Positions 8,686 to 17,675 of a stretch of DNA of 40,655 nucleotides are shown piece by piece. The notes beneath the pieces are model-generated. The model saw only the letters and a list, made by a program, of their open reading frames with translations, made no database searches and was not told the DNA's origin. Every line of letters begins with the position of its first letter. Positions within the stretch are counted from its first letter, which is position 1. This DNA is from Mesorhizobium sp. LSHC420B00 (GTDB lineage Bacteria > Pseudomonadota > Alphaproteobacteria > Rhizobiales > Rhizobiaceae): the NCBI RefSeq assembly GCF_000503055.1, contig NZ_AYVY01000011.1, forward strand, positions 1-40,655, written 5' to 3'. The translations under genes were made by a program, and so were the position numbers.

Positions 8686-10038
8686 TCAGGCGGCGCTGCG
8701 CGTTTCCGAAATGACCTCGACGATGTCGTTGACCACGGACTCGACAAGCTGCGGGTCGTCGCCCTCCGCCATGACACGGATGAGCGGCTCCGTGCCGGAT
8801 GGCCGGATGACCAGGCGCCCGGCCTTGCCGAGGCGATGGCGCGCATCTTCGATCGCTGCCTTGACTGGCGCCTCCTCGAGCGGCTTGCCGCCGGAAATAT
8901 GCACGTTCTTCAACAGCTGCGGCACCGGCTCGAACTTCTTCGACAATTCGCTGACCGGCCGGTTCTGCCGCTTGATGCAGGCGAGCACCTGGAGCGCCGA
9001 GACGAGGCCGTCGCCGGTGGTCGAGAAATCGGACAGCACGATGTGACCCGACTGTTCGCCCCCGACATTGAGCCCATGGGCACGCATGTGCTCGACGACA
9101 TAGCGGTCGCCGACCTTGGTGCGATGCAACTGCAGGTTCATGTCGCCGAGGAAGCGTTCGAGGCCGAGATTGGACATCACCGTCGAGACGACGCCGCCGC
9201 CGGCCAGCCGTCCGCTCTGGTGCCAGGATTCGGCGATCAGCGCCATGATCTGGTCGCCATCGATGATCGCGCCGTTCTCGTCGACAATGACGACGCGGTC
9301 GGCATCGCCGTCGAGCGCTATGCCGATATCGGCGCGCACCTCGTGCACCTTCTTTTGCAGGCCGGCCGGATGAGTCGAGCCGCATTCCTTGTTGATGTTG
9401 AAGCCGTTGGGCTCGACATTGATGGCAACGACCTCGGCGCCGAGTTCCCATAGCGCGTCGGGCGCCACCTTGTAGGCGGCGCCATTGGCGCAATCGACGA
9501 CGATGCGCAGGCCCGACAGCGACATCGAGCGCGGCAGCGTGCGCTTGGCGAATTCGATATAGCGGTCATGCACGCCGTCGACGCGTTTGGCGCGGCCGAG
9601 CCCATCAGAATCGGCAAGCGCCAGTTCGATATCCTTGTCGAGCATCCCCTCGATACGCTCCTCGATCTCATCGGACAGCTTGTAGCCATCGGGGCCGAAC
9701 AGCTTGATGCCATTGTCGTAATAGGGGTTGTGCGAGGCAGAGATCATCACCCCTATATCGGCGCGCAGCGAGCGCACCAGCATTGCAACCGCCGGCGTCG
9801 GGATCGGGCCGAGCAGGAAGACATCCATGCCGGCGGCGCACAGGCCGGACACCATCGCGTTCTCGATCATGTAGCCGGAAAGCCTGGTATCCTTGCCGAG
9901 CACGACGCGGTGGCGGTGGCTGCCGCGCTGGAACGAGAGGCCGGCGGCCATGCCGACCCTCATGGCGACCTCCGCCGTCATTGGAAACTTGTTGGCGCGC
10001 CCACGAATACCGTCCGTACCGAAATAATGTCCTGCCAT
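8686..10038 (-). CDS. glmM: Phosphoglucosamine mutase
   Basis: GlmM interconverts glucosamine-6-phosphate and glucosamine-1-phosphate on the way to UDP-GlcNAc, the precursor of peptidoglycan and LPS. At 450 residues it is exactly the usual size. The phosphorylated serine is Ser102 in MISASHNP, the Mg-binding loop is ALDGDADR, and the C-terminal phosphate-binding loop is [15 protein letters not shown]. The ATG at 10036-10038 gives the standard start [16 protein letters not shown]; the open frame extends further upstream but without family similarity. In many rhizobia glmM follows ftsH directly; here a plus-strand secreted-protein gene separates them, so glmM must have its own promoter in 10039-10300. 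Confidence 0.97.
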   Translation of the reverse strand: MAGHYFGTDGIRGRANKFPMTAEVAMRVGMAAGLSFQRGSHRHRVVLGKDTRLSGYMIENAMVSGLCAAGMDVFLLGPIPTPAVAMLVRSLRADIGVMISASHNPYYDNGIKLFGPDGYKLSDEIEERIEGMLDKDIELALADSDGLGRAKRVDGVHDRYIEFAKRTLPRSMSLSGLRIVVDCANGAAYKVAPDALWELGAEVVAINVEPNGFNINKECGSTHPAGLQKKVHEVRADIGIALDGDADRVVIVDENGAIIDGDQIMALIAESWHQSGRLAGGGVVSTVMSNLGLERFLGDMNLQLHRTKVGDRYVVEHMRAHGLNVGGEQSGHIVLSDFSTTGDGLVSALQVLACIKRQNRPVSELSKKFEPVPQLLKNVHISGGKPLEEAPVKAAIEDARHRLGKAGRLVIRPSGTEPLIRVMAEGDDPQLVESVVNDIVEVISETRSAA

Positions 10039-10573
10039 GCTAGCCAGCTTCCCGATGGTTCTTTCCGAGCATCTCATGCCATAAAATCGGCCGAGCTCTG
10101 TCATCACATTGTATGATTATGGACGACCAATCCTTAGAAAATTGTTGTCTTGTGTGTTTTGCGTCACGCTAGTGTGTTGATTTTCAAGTTTCGAGCCCTT
10201 GTTGCGGCAGCAGCATCAGAAACGTCAGCCTCAAACCTCATCTGGATCCTTTGGTTTGTGACAGTGTGGCCTTGAACCCGAATCCGCATCGCGCTGCTTC
10301 AGACAGAGATAGGCTCAGGTCCGTCGCACCCGCCGATTTGACTGGCTGTCATGCGACGCAGTGTACTCGCTGGGAACGAGCCATATGCGCGCTCTCCGTG
10401 CAATGCACCCGGACGAACTTGGCTGGGAAACAGTCCCGGCAACGAATTCATCACCTTAAAGAAAAGAATGCACTTCTAAATTGTCTCTACGCTACTTAGC
10501 ATCTGGCGCAACCAGCCGTTGAGCGCTATTGCTGCACTGGGACATATCATGAACCGCCATAGGGAGAAAACGC
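10039..10573. other. Intergenic region upstream of glmM and of the cysteine-repeat gene
   Basis: This 535-bp divergent spacer is less GC-rich than its surroundings and has no convincing ORF. It must hold the glmM promoter on one side and the promoter of the gene at 10574 on the other; I could not fix either by eye. A clear ribosome site (AGGGAGAAAA) precedes the ATG at 10574. I saw no palindromic repeat or CtrA box here. Confidence 0.5.
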
Positions 10574-11578
10574 ATGCTCATCCATCGACTTGCCACTTTG
10601 ACGGGCCTTGCCGTCGCGACCTTATTCCTGGCGGCGCCTGCCAATGCGCTGACCATGGCCGAGTGCAGCACCAAGTATAACGCGGCCAAGGATGCGGGAA
10701 CGCTTGGCGGGCAGAACTGGAACCAGTTCCGCAAGGCCCAATGCGGCACCGATGCCACCGCCGCTACGACCGATCCCGCCCCAGCCAAAGCCACGGCCAA
10801 GGCCGCCGACACCACCAAGGCAGCCGCCGGCGACGATGCGGCGCCTGGGCTGACGGCGAAGGAGTGCAGCACCAAGTACCAGGCGGCAAAAGCCGCCGGC
10901 ACGCTGAACGGCATGAAGTGGAACGATTTCCGCAAGACCCAGTGCGCCGCCGACGCGACGGCAGCCGCACAACCCGCCGCCACGACCAAGGCTGCGGCAG
11001 CCACCGCCGACGACGCTGCGCCGGGCCTGACGGCCAAGGAATGCAGCACCAAATACCAGGCCGCCAAGGCTGCCGGCACGCTCAACGGCATGAAATGGAA
11101 CGATTTCCGCAAGAGTGAATGCGCCGCCGGCGCAACTGCAGCGGCACAACCTGCCGCGGCACCTGCCAAGGCGACGACAGCTGCCGCGACCGATACCGGC
11201 AAAGGCCTCAGCATGGCTGATTGCAGCGCCAAATATCAGGCCGCCAAGTCCGGCAATACTTTGAACGGCATGAAGTGGAACGACTTCCGCAAGAGCCAAT
11301 GCGGCGCCGGCGCAGCCGACGACGACGACACCCTGCCGGCTCCCGATGCGAAGTACACCGGCGATCCGCAAGCGCCGACCATCACCGCCCCCCAGGGCGT
11401 GAAATTCCCGACGGCGATCTCCAAGAAATACGCTACCGAGACCCCGGCCAAGGGCCGCATGCACACCTGCCTCGACCTGTATTACGCCAACAAGGACGCC
11501 AACACGCTGGGCGGCCTCAGGTGGATCCAGAAGGGCGGCGGCTTCTACAGCCTCTGCAACGCCAAGCTGAAGAGCTGA
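10574..11578 (+). CDS. Secreted repeat protein with paired-cysteine units
   Basis: A 334-residue protein with a signal peptide (residues 1-25, cut after ANA) and no membrane segment after it. The mature part is a chain of four units of about 30 residues: start (M/T)A(E/K)CS(T/A)KY, then AAK..GTL.G..W..FRK, then C. The cysteines lie exactly 26 apart in each: 31/57, 98/124, 157/183 and 217/243. A diverged fifth unit ends the protein (HTCLDLYYANKD to SLCNAKLKS, Cys299/Cys328). Ala/Thr/Lys-rich linkers of about 30 residues separate the units. Even spacing suggests one disulphide or ligand site per unit in the periplasm or outside. I recognise the motif from rhizobial hypothetical proteins but know no function. 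The AGGGAGAAAA ribosome site fixes the start. Confidence 0.88.
   Translation: MLIHRLATLTGLAVATLFLAAPANALTMAECSTKYNAAKDAGTLGGQNWNQFRKAQCGTDATAATTDPAPAKATAKAADTTKAAAGDDAAPGLTAKECSTKYQAAKAAGTLNGMKWNDFRKTQCAADATAAAQPAATTKAAAATADDAAPGLTAKECSTKYQAAKAAGTLNGMKWNDFRKSECAAGATAAAQPAAAPAKATTAAATDTGKGLSMADCSAKYQAAKSGNTLNGMKWNDFRKSQCGAGAADDDDTLPAPDAKYTGDPQAPTITAPQGVKFPTAISKKYATETPAKGRMHTCLDLYYANKDANTLGGLRWIQKGGGFYSLCNAKLKS
10655..11302 (+). repeat. Four DNA-level repeats encoding the Cys-X26-Cys units
   Basis: Units lie at about 10655-10744, 10847-10945, 11024-11122 and 11204-11302. Units 2 and 3 encode 30 identical residues in a row but differ at several synonymous third positions, so the duplication is old and the protein sequence has been held by selection. 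Confidence 0.8.
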
Positions 11579-11602
11579 CCAGCGCCATCATCCGACGACA
11601 TG

Positions 11603-11635
11603 AGCCCGCGAGCCGCAAGGTTCGCGGGCTTTTTT
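11603..11635 (+). terminator. Intrinsic terminator of the cysteine-repeat gene
   Basis: AGCCCGCGA / TCGCGGGCT 9-bp stem followed by six T, 25 bp after the stop codon. Confidence 0.9.
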
Positions 11636-11700
11636 GTTGCTGCATGCTGCCGCGCGTTCCGAAGAGGCGGCATCCGCGCGCAGTCGGCCGCCGCTCTAGC

Positions 11701-12054
11701 GATCTCCCCCCTCGTGGGGGAGATGTCCGGCAGGACCCGGCAGGACAGAGAGGGGCGCTGTCCCGCCGACATCGATGGTCGGCAGCACGCGCCACGTTTG
11801 GTCGAAGGAGCCTGAAACAAAAAACCCGCCTCGGCGGGCGGGTCGTTGGAGCCAATTGGCACCATACGCAAATTAGTAGCATAGCTGCCGGCACAAAGCA
11901 AGAACAAAATGTGGCGCCGTCGGCAAAAAACTGCGAATTTCCTTCACCGGCGCGCCTTGTCGATCTTCCCGAAGTCGTCAACGAGGACGATAGAAGGCCG
12001 CGTTCCCCGCGCCCCTCTCTGTCCTGCCGGACATCTCCCCCACGAGGGGGGAGA
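11701..12054. repeat. Inverted pair of palindromic repeats flanking about 250 bp
   Basis: A 47-57 bp element occurs at 11701-11757 (atctcccccctcgtggggga, then gatgtccggcaggac) and again in reverse orientation at 12008-12054. The left copy has an extra 10-bp tandem duplication (cggcaggacc/cggcaggaca). The ctcccccctcgtgggggag core is itself a palindrome. No transposase is encoded in the enclosed 250 bp, which holds only an orphan terminator and possible small RNA. Confidence 0.8.
11818..11866 (-). ncRNA. Possible very short RNA ending in an orphan terminator
   Basis: A good minus-strand terminator (ACCCGCC / GGCGGGT stem at 11824-11843, then TTTTTT) has no gene upstream on that strand. A second hairpin (GGNGCC-AATT-GGCNCC, 11848-11863) sits just before it. 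A plausible promoter is TTGCTT (11896-11901), 17 bp, TACTAA (11873-11878). Together they would give a transcript of about 50 nt. No protein is convincing here. This is inference from layout only. Confidence 0.3.
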
Positions 12055-12112
12055 TTGGCCGTCACCGTCACTTTCACCAATTTCCAGCGATGCAGGAAGG
12101 GTCGCATTCCCC

Positions 12113-12142
12113 AAAGAAAACGCCGCGGTCAGAGCCGCGGCG
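12113..12142 (-). terminator. Intrinsic terminator of ftsH
   Basis: Perfect 8-bp stem CGCCGCGG / CCGCGGCG with a 6-nt loop, then TTTTCTTT on the minus strand, about 30 bp after the ftsH stop. Confidence 0.85.
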
Positions 12143-12172
12143 TTTCGAAGTCGATCTCTCCTGGGCCGGAGC

Positions 12173-14098
12173 CTAGCTTGACGGCTGGGGTTCCATGCCG
12201 CCTTCGGGCTCGGGGCCCTTCTTGCGGCGGCCGGACTTCGGCACGGCCGAGCCGCGGCTCGGCGGCGTGTCGTCGCCGAGGTCGCGTGCGGGCTTATTGC
12301 CGGCGATCAGCTGCTTGATCTCCTCGCCGGACAGCGTCTCGTATTCGAGCAGGCCTTGCGCCAGCGCGATCCATTCCTTCTTCTTCTTGGTCAGGATGGA
12401 CCTTGCCGTCGAATAGGCCTCGTCGATCAGCCGGCGCACTTCGGCGTCGATGATCTGCGCCGTCTCTTCCGAGATATTCTGCGTGCGCGCCACCGAATGG
12501 CCGAGGAACACCTCCTCCTGGTTGTCGCCATAGGCGACATGGCCGAGCTTGTCGGAGAAGCCCCAGCGCGTCACCATGGCGCGCGCCAGCTTGGTCGCCT
12601 GCTCGATATCGGAGGAGGCGCCCGAGGTGATGTTCTCCTTGCCGAACTTGAACTCCTCGGCGACACGGCCGCCCATCATGATGGCGAGGCGCGAGATCAT
12701 GTATTTGTAGCTCATCGAATAGCGGTCGCCTTCCGGCAGCTGCATGACCATGCCGAGTGCCCGGCCGCGCGGGATGATGGTCGCCTTGTGCAGCGGATCG
12801 GCCGACGGCACGTTGAGCGCCAGGATGGCATGGCCGGCCTCGTGATAGGCGGTCAGTTCCTTCTCGGCCTGCGTCATCGCCGACGAGCGGCGCTCGGCGC
12901 CCATCATGATCTTGTCCTTGGCGTCCTCGAATTCGGCCATGGTGACGAGGCGTTTGTTGCGCCGCGCCGCCATCAGGGCGGACTCGTTGACCAGGTTCAT
13001 CAGGTCGGCGCCGGAAAAGCCCGGCGTGCCGCGTGCGATCACCTTGAGGTCGACATTGGGCGCCAGCGGCACGTTGCGCACATGCACCTTCAGGATCTTC
13101 TCGCGGCCGACGATGTCGGGGTTCGGCACCACCACCTGGCGATCGAAGCGGCCCGGCCTGAGCAGCGCCGGATCGAGCACGTCGGGCCGGTTGGTGGCGG
13201 CGATCAGGATGATGCTTTCGTTGGATTCGAAGCCATCCATCTCGACCAGCAGCTGGTTCAGCGTCTGCTCGCGCTCGTCATTGCCGCCGCCGAGGCCGGC
13301 ACCGCGATGGCGGCCGACGGCATCGATTTCGTCGATGAAGATGATGCAAGGGGCGTTCTTCTTGGCCTGGTCGAACATGTCGCGGACGCGGCTTGCACCG
13401 ACGCCGACGAACATCTCGACGAAATCCGAGCCCGAAATGGTGAAGAACGGCACGTTGGCTTCACCGGCGACCGAGCGGGCGAGCAGCGTCTTGCCGGTTC
13501 CGGGAGGACCGACGAGCAGCACGCCGCGCGGGATCTTGCCGCCGAGCCGCTGGAATTTCTGCGGGTCGCGCAGGAACTCGACGATCTCTTCCAGATCTTC
13601 CTTGGCTTCGTCGACGCCGGCGACGTCCTGGAAGGTGACGCGGCCATGCGCTTCGGTCAAAAGCTTGGCCTTCGACTTGCCGAAGCCCATGGCGCGGCCG
13701 GAACCGGACTGCATCTGGCGCATGAAGAATATCCAGACGCCGAGGATGAGGATCATCGGCAGCCAGGATATCAGGGTGCCAAACAGCGAATTGGAGCCGT
13801 CGGATTCAGGACGCGCATTAATGGTGACGTTCTTGTCCTGCAACCGCGAAACCAGCGACGGGTCCCCAGGCGAATAGGTCTGGAAGCCGTTGGAGCTGTC
13901 CGTGTAGTTGCCGGAGATACGGGCGCCGGCGATGGTCACCGACTTGATCCGTCCCGCCGCGACCTCCTGTAGGAACTGCGAATAGGGGACATCGCTCGAG
14001 GCTCCACGCGTCTGCGGCGTTTGGAAAAGATTGAAGAGAGCGATGAGCAGGACCGCTATGATCGCCCAGAGCGCGAGGTTGCGATAATTTGGATTCAT
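12173..14098 (-). CDS. ftsH: ATP-dependent zinc metalloprotease FtsH
   Basis: FtsH is a membrane-anchored AAA+ hexameric protease that removes misassembled membrane proteins and some regulators. The 641-residue product has TM1 at 9-25, a periplasmic domain (about 30-106), TM2 at 107-126, then the AAA domain with Walker A GPPGTGKT (197-204), Walker B IIFIDEID (252-259) and the second region of homology ending in RPGRFDR (314-320). The zinc site HEAGH is at 419-423. The C-terminus is a charged Pro/Gly tail. The ATG at 14096-14098 gives the standard start [11 protein letters not shown]; the frame is open 146 codons further upstream but that part has no family similarity and covers the tilS end. 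It lies 106 bp downstream of tilS. Confidence 0.98.
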   Translation of the reverse strand: MNPNYRNLALWAIIAVLLIALFNLFQTPQTRGASSDVPYSQFLQEVAAGRIKSVTIAGARISGNYTDSSNGFQTYSPGDPSLVSRLQDKNVTINARPESDGSNSLFGTLISWLPMILILGVWIFFMRQMQSGSGRAMGFGKSKAKLLTEAHGRVTFQDVAGVDEAKEDLEEIVEFLRDPQKFQRLGGKIPRGVLLVGPPGTGKTLLARSVAGEANVPFFTISGSDFVEMFVGVGASRVRDMFDQAKKNAPCIIFIDEIDAVGRHRGAGLGGGNDEREQTLNQLLVEMDGFESNESIILIAATNRPDVLDPALLRPGRFDRQVVVPNPDIVGREKILKVHVRNVPLAPNVDLKVIARGTPGFSGADLMNLVNESALMAARRNKRLVTMAEFEDAKDKIMMGAERRSSAMTQAEKELTAYHEAGHAILALNVPSADPLHKATIIPRGRALGMVMQLPEGDRYSMSYKYMISRLAIMMGGRVAEEFKFGKENITSGASSDIEQATKLARAMVTRWGFSDKLGHVAYGDNQEEVFLGHSVARTQNISEETAQIIDAEVRRLIDEAYSTARSILTKKKKEWIALAQGLLEYETLSGEEIKQLIAGNKPARDLGDDTPPSRGSAVPKSGRRKKGPEPEGGMEPQPSS

Positions 14099-14204
14099 CA
14101 ATTGTCCCGTTGGCGCCCGCTGGGCGGACGCACGTCGTGAGAGGAAACTTGGCCCTAACATAGGGAGAGCGTCTCCCCTTGCCAAGCATAACAGCAGGTC
14201 TCGG

Positions 14205-15626
14205 TTAAGCTTTCGCCCGTGGTAGGCCGGCACTGTGGCCGCCGAATGGCGCGGCTGGAACCGGCGCCGCGCCAAGCAACGCGGCGACGGCATCGGCCGG
14301 CGCCAGATCGAAGGACGGCAGGAAACGGGCGAAGGGCGCGACTGCCGGATATGCGGCGACCGCCGCCGGCATCGGGCTTTCCTCAGGCAAACCCGGGCCT
14401 TGCCCAGGCAGACCAAGGCATTCGCCATCCCGCCATAGCGCTGGTTCGGCGGCCAAGGCGGCACGCACAAGGCTTGCCGGCGTGCCATGCCCGGCAATTG
14501 CCCGCTTTGCGGCAAGAGCCACCCCGAGCGGGGCAACCAACAGCGGCGCGATCAACAATGCACCTGAACTGTCGCTCAATGTGATCCGTCTGCGGCCGTC
14601 CCAAAGGGCATTGTCGGAAACCGCAACAGCGGGCGGCAGATCGCGCAACTCACGATGCAGAAAGATGCCGGTACGCCGGGCATCGACCACGCTCCGCGAC
14701 AATGTGGCACAAAGCGGCCCGGCCCGGAGCCGGCCGAAAAGGGCTTCGCCGCGGGCCTGGTCGGGAAGGAAGGTGGTACCGCCGGTCGCCGCCAGCAGGA
14801 TGCGCAGCGCATAAATAGCCGCCCGGCGGTCGGCGACCGTCGCAAAATCCTGATCGAGGCGGACGAGGCCGGCGGCCGGCCTGGAGGCCAAGCCGCGGAT
14901 CAGCATGGCCGCGCGCTGTCCTAACTGCTCACGCTCGACCGCCGCCTTTCTGGCCAGCGCCATCGTTTCAGCCATGCGAAGCGCATCGTTGCCTTCAACA
15001 AGTGCCGCGCGGACGCGCGGCCGCTCGAAAGCAGTGTCGGCATTGGTCGGATCTTCGATCCAGGCGACCTGTTCGCGCCGGAGGAATTTGCGCAGCTCCG
15101 CACGCCGCACGCCGAGCAGTGGCCGCACGATCCAGTACCGCCAGTCGTAGAGGGTTGCCGGCGCCATGCCGGCAAGGCCCCGCGGCCTCTCCTCACTTGG
15201 CACCTCGTCACGCGCTTGCCTCATCAGCACGGTCTCGGCCTGGTCGTCGGCGGTGTGGCCGGTCAGGATCAGCCCGACGCCTGCCGCTTCGGCGGCCTCG
15301 GCGAGCAGCCGGTATCGCGCTTCGCGCGCGGCGGCGGGCAGGCCGATCGCTGGTTTGTGCCCCGACCAGACGAGGATGCGATGGGCAATGCCGCGCGCCG
15401 CGCACAGCCTGGCCACGGCTTGCGCTTCCGCTGCCGCTTGCGGCCGCAATTGGTGATCGATCGTCACCGCCAGCAATTTCGTTGCCGGTGCGGTACGGTC
15501 GAGATGGGCTTTGAGGAGGAGGAGAAGGGCGGTCGAGTCGCTGCCGCCGGACACGGCCACAACAGCGCCGTTGGAAAAGTCGATCCGCGAAAAATCCGAA
15601 AGATCAGGCTCGGTGTCGAGCGTCAT
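14205..15626 (-). CDS. tilS: tRNA(Ile)-lysidine synthetase
   Basis: TilS modifies C34 of the CAU-anticodon tRNA(Ile) to lysidine with ATP and lysine, so it reads AUA. The 473-residue product begins [12 protein letters not shown] and has the PP-loop SGGSDST at 26-32, then [14 protein letters not shown] and the [12 protein letters not shown] / WIEDPTN motifs of the catalytic domain. The rest is the less conserved tRNA-binding part. The ATG at 15624-15626 was chosen from the PP-loop distance; the open frame continues 12 codons into a palindromic repeat that directly abuts this start. It lies between cpoB and ftsH on the same strand, the standard order in alphaproteobacteria. Confidence 0.94.
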   Translation of the reverse strand: MTLDTEPDLSDFSRIDFSNGAVVAVSGGSDSTALLLLLKAHLDRTAPATKLLAVTIDHQLRPQAAAEAQAVARLCAARGIAHRILVWSGHKPAIGLPAAAREARYRLLAEAAEAAGVGLILTGHTADDQAETVLMRQARDEVPSEERPRGLAGMAPATLYDWRYWIVRPLLGVRRAELRKFLRREQVAWIEDPTNADTAFERPRVRAALVEGNDALRMAETMALARKAAVEREQLGQRAAMLIRGLASRPAAGLVRLDQDFATVADRRAAIYALRILLAATGGTTFLPDQARGEALFGRLRAGPLCATLSRSVVDARRTGIFLHRELRDLPPAVAVSDNALWDGRRRITLSDSSGALLIAPLLVAPLGVALAAKRAIAGHGTPASLVRAALAAEPALWRDGECLGLPGQGPGLPEESPMPAAVAAYPAVAPFARFLPSFDLAPADAVAALLGAAPVPAAPFGGHSAGLPRAKA

Positions 15627-15670
15627 GCATGTCGCCCAAAAGTGGGCCCGGTTTTGGGGCAACGACGTGC
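15627..15670. repeat. Palindromic repeat between cpoB and tilS
   Basis: GCATGTCG (15627-15634) and CGACGTGC (15663-15670) form near-perfect outer arms around CCCAAAAG and TTTTGGGG inner arms. This matches the general plan of a palindrome common between genes in Mesorhizobium. It touches the tilS start codon, so it forms most of the tilS leader. Confidence 0.65.
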
Positions 15671-15680
15671 AACAGAAAAA

Positions 15681-16790
15681 CTAGCACGCCGCGAGTGCCC
15701 TTTCCTGCTTGACCCGCTCCTTGAGCGCGCCGGAAATATCGGGGTAGCGCTTGCCGATCTCGCTGAAGGTCGCACAGGCCACGTCGCGCTGCTTCAGCCC
15801 GACCAGTGAAACGCCGAGCTTCAGCAGCATGTCTGGCGCTTTCTTGGCCTTGGGATAGTCCTTGCTGGCTGCGAGGAAAGTCTCGGCCGCATCGCGGTAT
15901 TTCTGCTGGCCGAGCAGCGATTCACCGAGCCAGTAATGCGCGTCCGCCGCTTTGGCGTCCCGGGGAAACCGAGCGATATGGTCGCGGAAGCCCTGTTCGG
16001 CGGTGCTGTAGTCGCCCGACAGGATGAACTGGTAAGAGTTGCGGTAAAGCTCCTCCGGGTCGTTGGTCGAGGGGAGTGCCGCGACCACCGTATCGTCGGA
16101 TTTGCCGGCCTTGTTGCCGGCTGCGTTGGCGCCGTTGGCTGGGGCCGTATTCTGCTCCGGCGCGTTCGCCTGCGCATTGCCGTCGGCTTCGACGACATTG
16201 CCGTTTTTGTCGACGGTGATGGTGCCGAACGTCTTGGGCGGCGCGCCGGGGATCAGCTTGCCGGGATCGCCGTTGGGCGATTCGACGATGACGTCCTCGA
16301 CGCTCTTGTCGCCGGCTGGCGGCGTGTCGGCAGCGGCCGGAGCCTGCGTTGCCGGCGCCTCCGCCACGTTACTGTCGCCGTTGGGATTGTCGCTGTTGGG
16401 CGCCGCCTCGGACTTCTTCTGCTCGGCCGGCTGCTGCGCGCCTTGCGGACCGCCTTCCAACTGCTGGAAGCGGAATTCGTTGTCTTCCTGCTGCTTGCGG
16501 ATCTGCTCCTGCATCTGCAGGACCTGGAAGTTGAGTTCCTCGATCTTGCCGTTCATCTGCCGGAGCTGTTCCTCCAGCGCCGGAGTGCCGGTGCCATCCT
16601 GTTGCGCGAGTTGAACCTGATCCGGCTTTTTCTTTTCACCGAAAATGCCGGGCAGTTTGATCGTCGGCAGATGGAAGGAAAAGCCGCTTTCCGATGACTG
16701 CTCGGTGCCGCTTGCCCCGTCAGCAAGTGCCGCGATACTTGATACGAGCAGCAGCGCAAGCGTGCCGCTCAAGACCGATCTGAAATGCAT
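15681..16790 (-). CDS. cpoB: Cell division coordinator CpoB (YbgF)
   Basis: CpoB is the periplasmic partner of TolA that links outer-membrane constriction to peptidoglycan synthesis. The 369-residue product has a signal peptide (MHFRSVLSGTLALLLVSSIAALA), a coiled coil near residues 72-115 (LEEQLRQMNGKIEELNFQV onward), which in the family forms a trimer, a long low-complexity linker rich in Ala, Asn, Glu and Pro (about 115-245), then a C-terminal TPR domain (about 245-369) with DPEELYRNSYQFILSGDYSTAE and ADAHYWLGESLLGQQKY repeats. The linker is much longer than in E. coli, which is usual in rhizobia. The ATG at 16788-16790 begins the signal peptide. It follows pal after a terminator, so it may be read partly from its own promoter in 16800-16920. 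Confidence 0.92.
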   Translation of the reverse strand: MHFRSVLSGTLALLLVSSIAALADGASGTEQSSESGFSFHLPTIKLPGIFGEKKKPDQVQLAQQDGTGTPALEEQLRQMNGKIEELNFQVLQMQEQIRKQQEDNEFRFQQLEGGPQGAQQPAEQKKSEAAPNSDNPNGDSNVAEAPATQAPAAADTPPAGDKSVEDVIVESPNGDPGKLIPGAPPKTFGTITVDKNGNVVEADGNAQANAPEQNTAPANGANAAGNKAGKSDDTVVAALPSTNDPEELYRNSYQFILSGDYSTAEQGFRDHIARFPRDAKAADAHYWLGESLLGQQKYRDAAETFLAASKDYPKAKKAPDMLLKLGVSLVGLKQRDVACATFSEIGKRYPDISGALKERVKQERALAAC

Positions 16791-16925
16791 GTGCCTCTCG
16801 CCGTGAAACCGTTGTTGCGCGCCTCTCACTCGAAGTAGACCAGCCAACTGGGACTAGCCAGACGCTCTCGGCTCTTAACAGGACGTGAGACTTCGGCCAA
16901 ATTTTGTTTGGAGCGGGCAGATATG

Positions 16926-16951
16926 AAAAAGGCGGCCCTTTGGCCGCCTTT
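16926..16951 (-). terminator. Intrinsic terminator after pal
   Basis: Perfect 10-bp stem AAAGGCGGCC / GGCCGCCTTT with a 4-nt loop and a T-run on the minus strand, 27 bp past the pal stop. It would end or reduce reading from pal into cpoB. Confidence 0.9.
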
Positions 16952-16977
16952 CGCACCAAGTGTTGCATTTATGCCGA

Positions 16978-17484
16978 TCAGGAGCCGGCGCCGCCCAGCG
17001 TGGTGACGGCGCGGCGGTTCTGCGACCAGCAGGAGATGTCGTCGCAAACCGCGACCGGACGCTCCTTGCCGTAGGAAATGGTCTTCAGGCGCTGCGCCGA
17101 AACGCCCTTGGCGACCAGGAAGTCGCGCGTGGCGGCAGCACGGCGGGCGCCGAGCGCCAGATTGTATTCGCGTGTGCCGCGCTCGTCGGCATGGCCTTCG
17201 ATGACGATGGCATACTGCTTGTACTGGTTCAGCCACTGCGCCTGGCGCGACAGCGTCGTCTGCGCATCAGCGCGGATCGAGGATGAATCGGTGTCGAAGA
17301 AGATGCGGTCGCCGATGTTGACGGTGAAGTCCTGGGCCGACCCGGGCGTTGCCGCGCCGGCGCCGTTGAGGCCGAGATCGGCGGCGCTGTTCGGCGTCTT
17401 CTTCGAGGCGCAACCGGTAATCGCGAGCATCGCGACCAGCGCGATCATGACCGGGTTTGTGGTAAGTGCTGCGATACGGCCCAT
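16978..17484 (-). CDS. pal: Peptidoglycan-associated lipoprotein Pal
   Basis: Pal is an outer-membrane lipoprotein whose OmpA-type domain holds peptidoglycan and binds TolB. The 168-residue product has a lipoprotein signal ending in ITGC with lipid-bearing Cys25, a short linker, and an OmpA_C domain at about 55-160 with FFDTDSSSI, VIEGHADERGTREYNLALG and the R(A)..T residues that bind meso-diaminopimelate. An extra CDDISCW insertion near the end is typical of alphaproteobacteria. The ATG at 17482-17484 was chosen because AAGGAGAGG lies just upstream; an in-frame ATG 11 codons earlier lacks such a site. Between tolB and pal lies the four-helix-bundle cassette, so pal is likely read from its own promoter within 17485-17675. 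Confidence 0.96.
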   Translation of the reverse strand: MGRIAALTTNPVMIALVAMLAITGCASKKTPNSAADLGLNGAGAATPGSAQDFTVNIGDRIFFDTDSSSIRADAQTTLSRQAQWLNQYKQYAIVIEGHADERGTREYNLALGARRAAATRDFLVAKGVSAQRLKTISYGKERPVAVCDDISCWSQNRRAVTTLGGAGS

Positions 17485-17675
17485 GCCGCCTCTCCTTCGC
17501 AATTCGAGTGATTTCATTGATCGTCCAGTAACCACGTTTGGGTTAACCGGCGCTCAAGAAACACGGTTAAAATTTGGTTTCGGCTGCCGTCCACAACCGT
17601 TCTGCCGAGGGCTACTCAAGGGCGACAATGAGCGCGGACCGTAGGCGGAAATGCGGCCAAAACATGAAAAAGAGG

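Noticed and set aside
10251..10499. 82-codon open frame upstream of the cysteine-repeat gene
   Set aside because: No ribosome site, no hydrophobic or motif pattern, and composition like non-coding sequence.
11545..11907. 120-codon minus-strand frame beginning MFLLCAGSYATNLRM
   Set aside because: It reads straight through a terminator hairpin and through the terminator of the opposite gene; more likely non-coding.
17520..17575. CtrA box upstream of pal
   Set aside because: Two TTAACC-type half sites are present, but they are not 7 bp apart.
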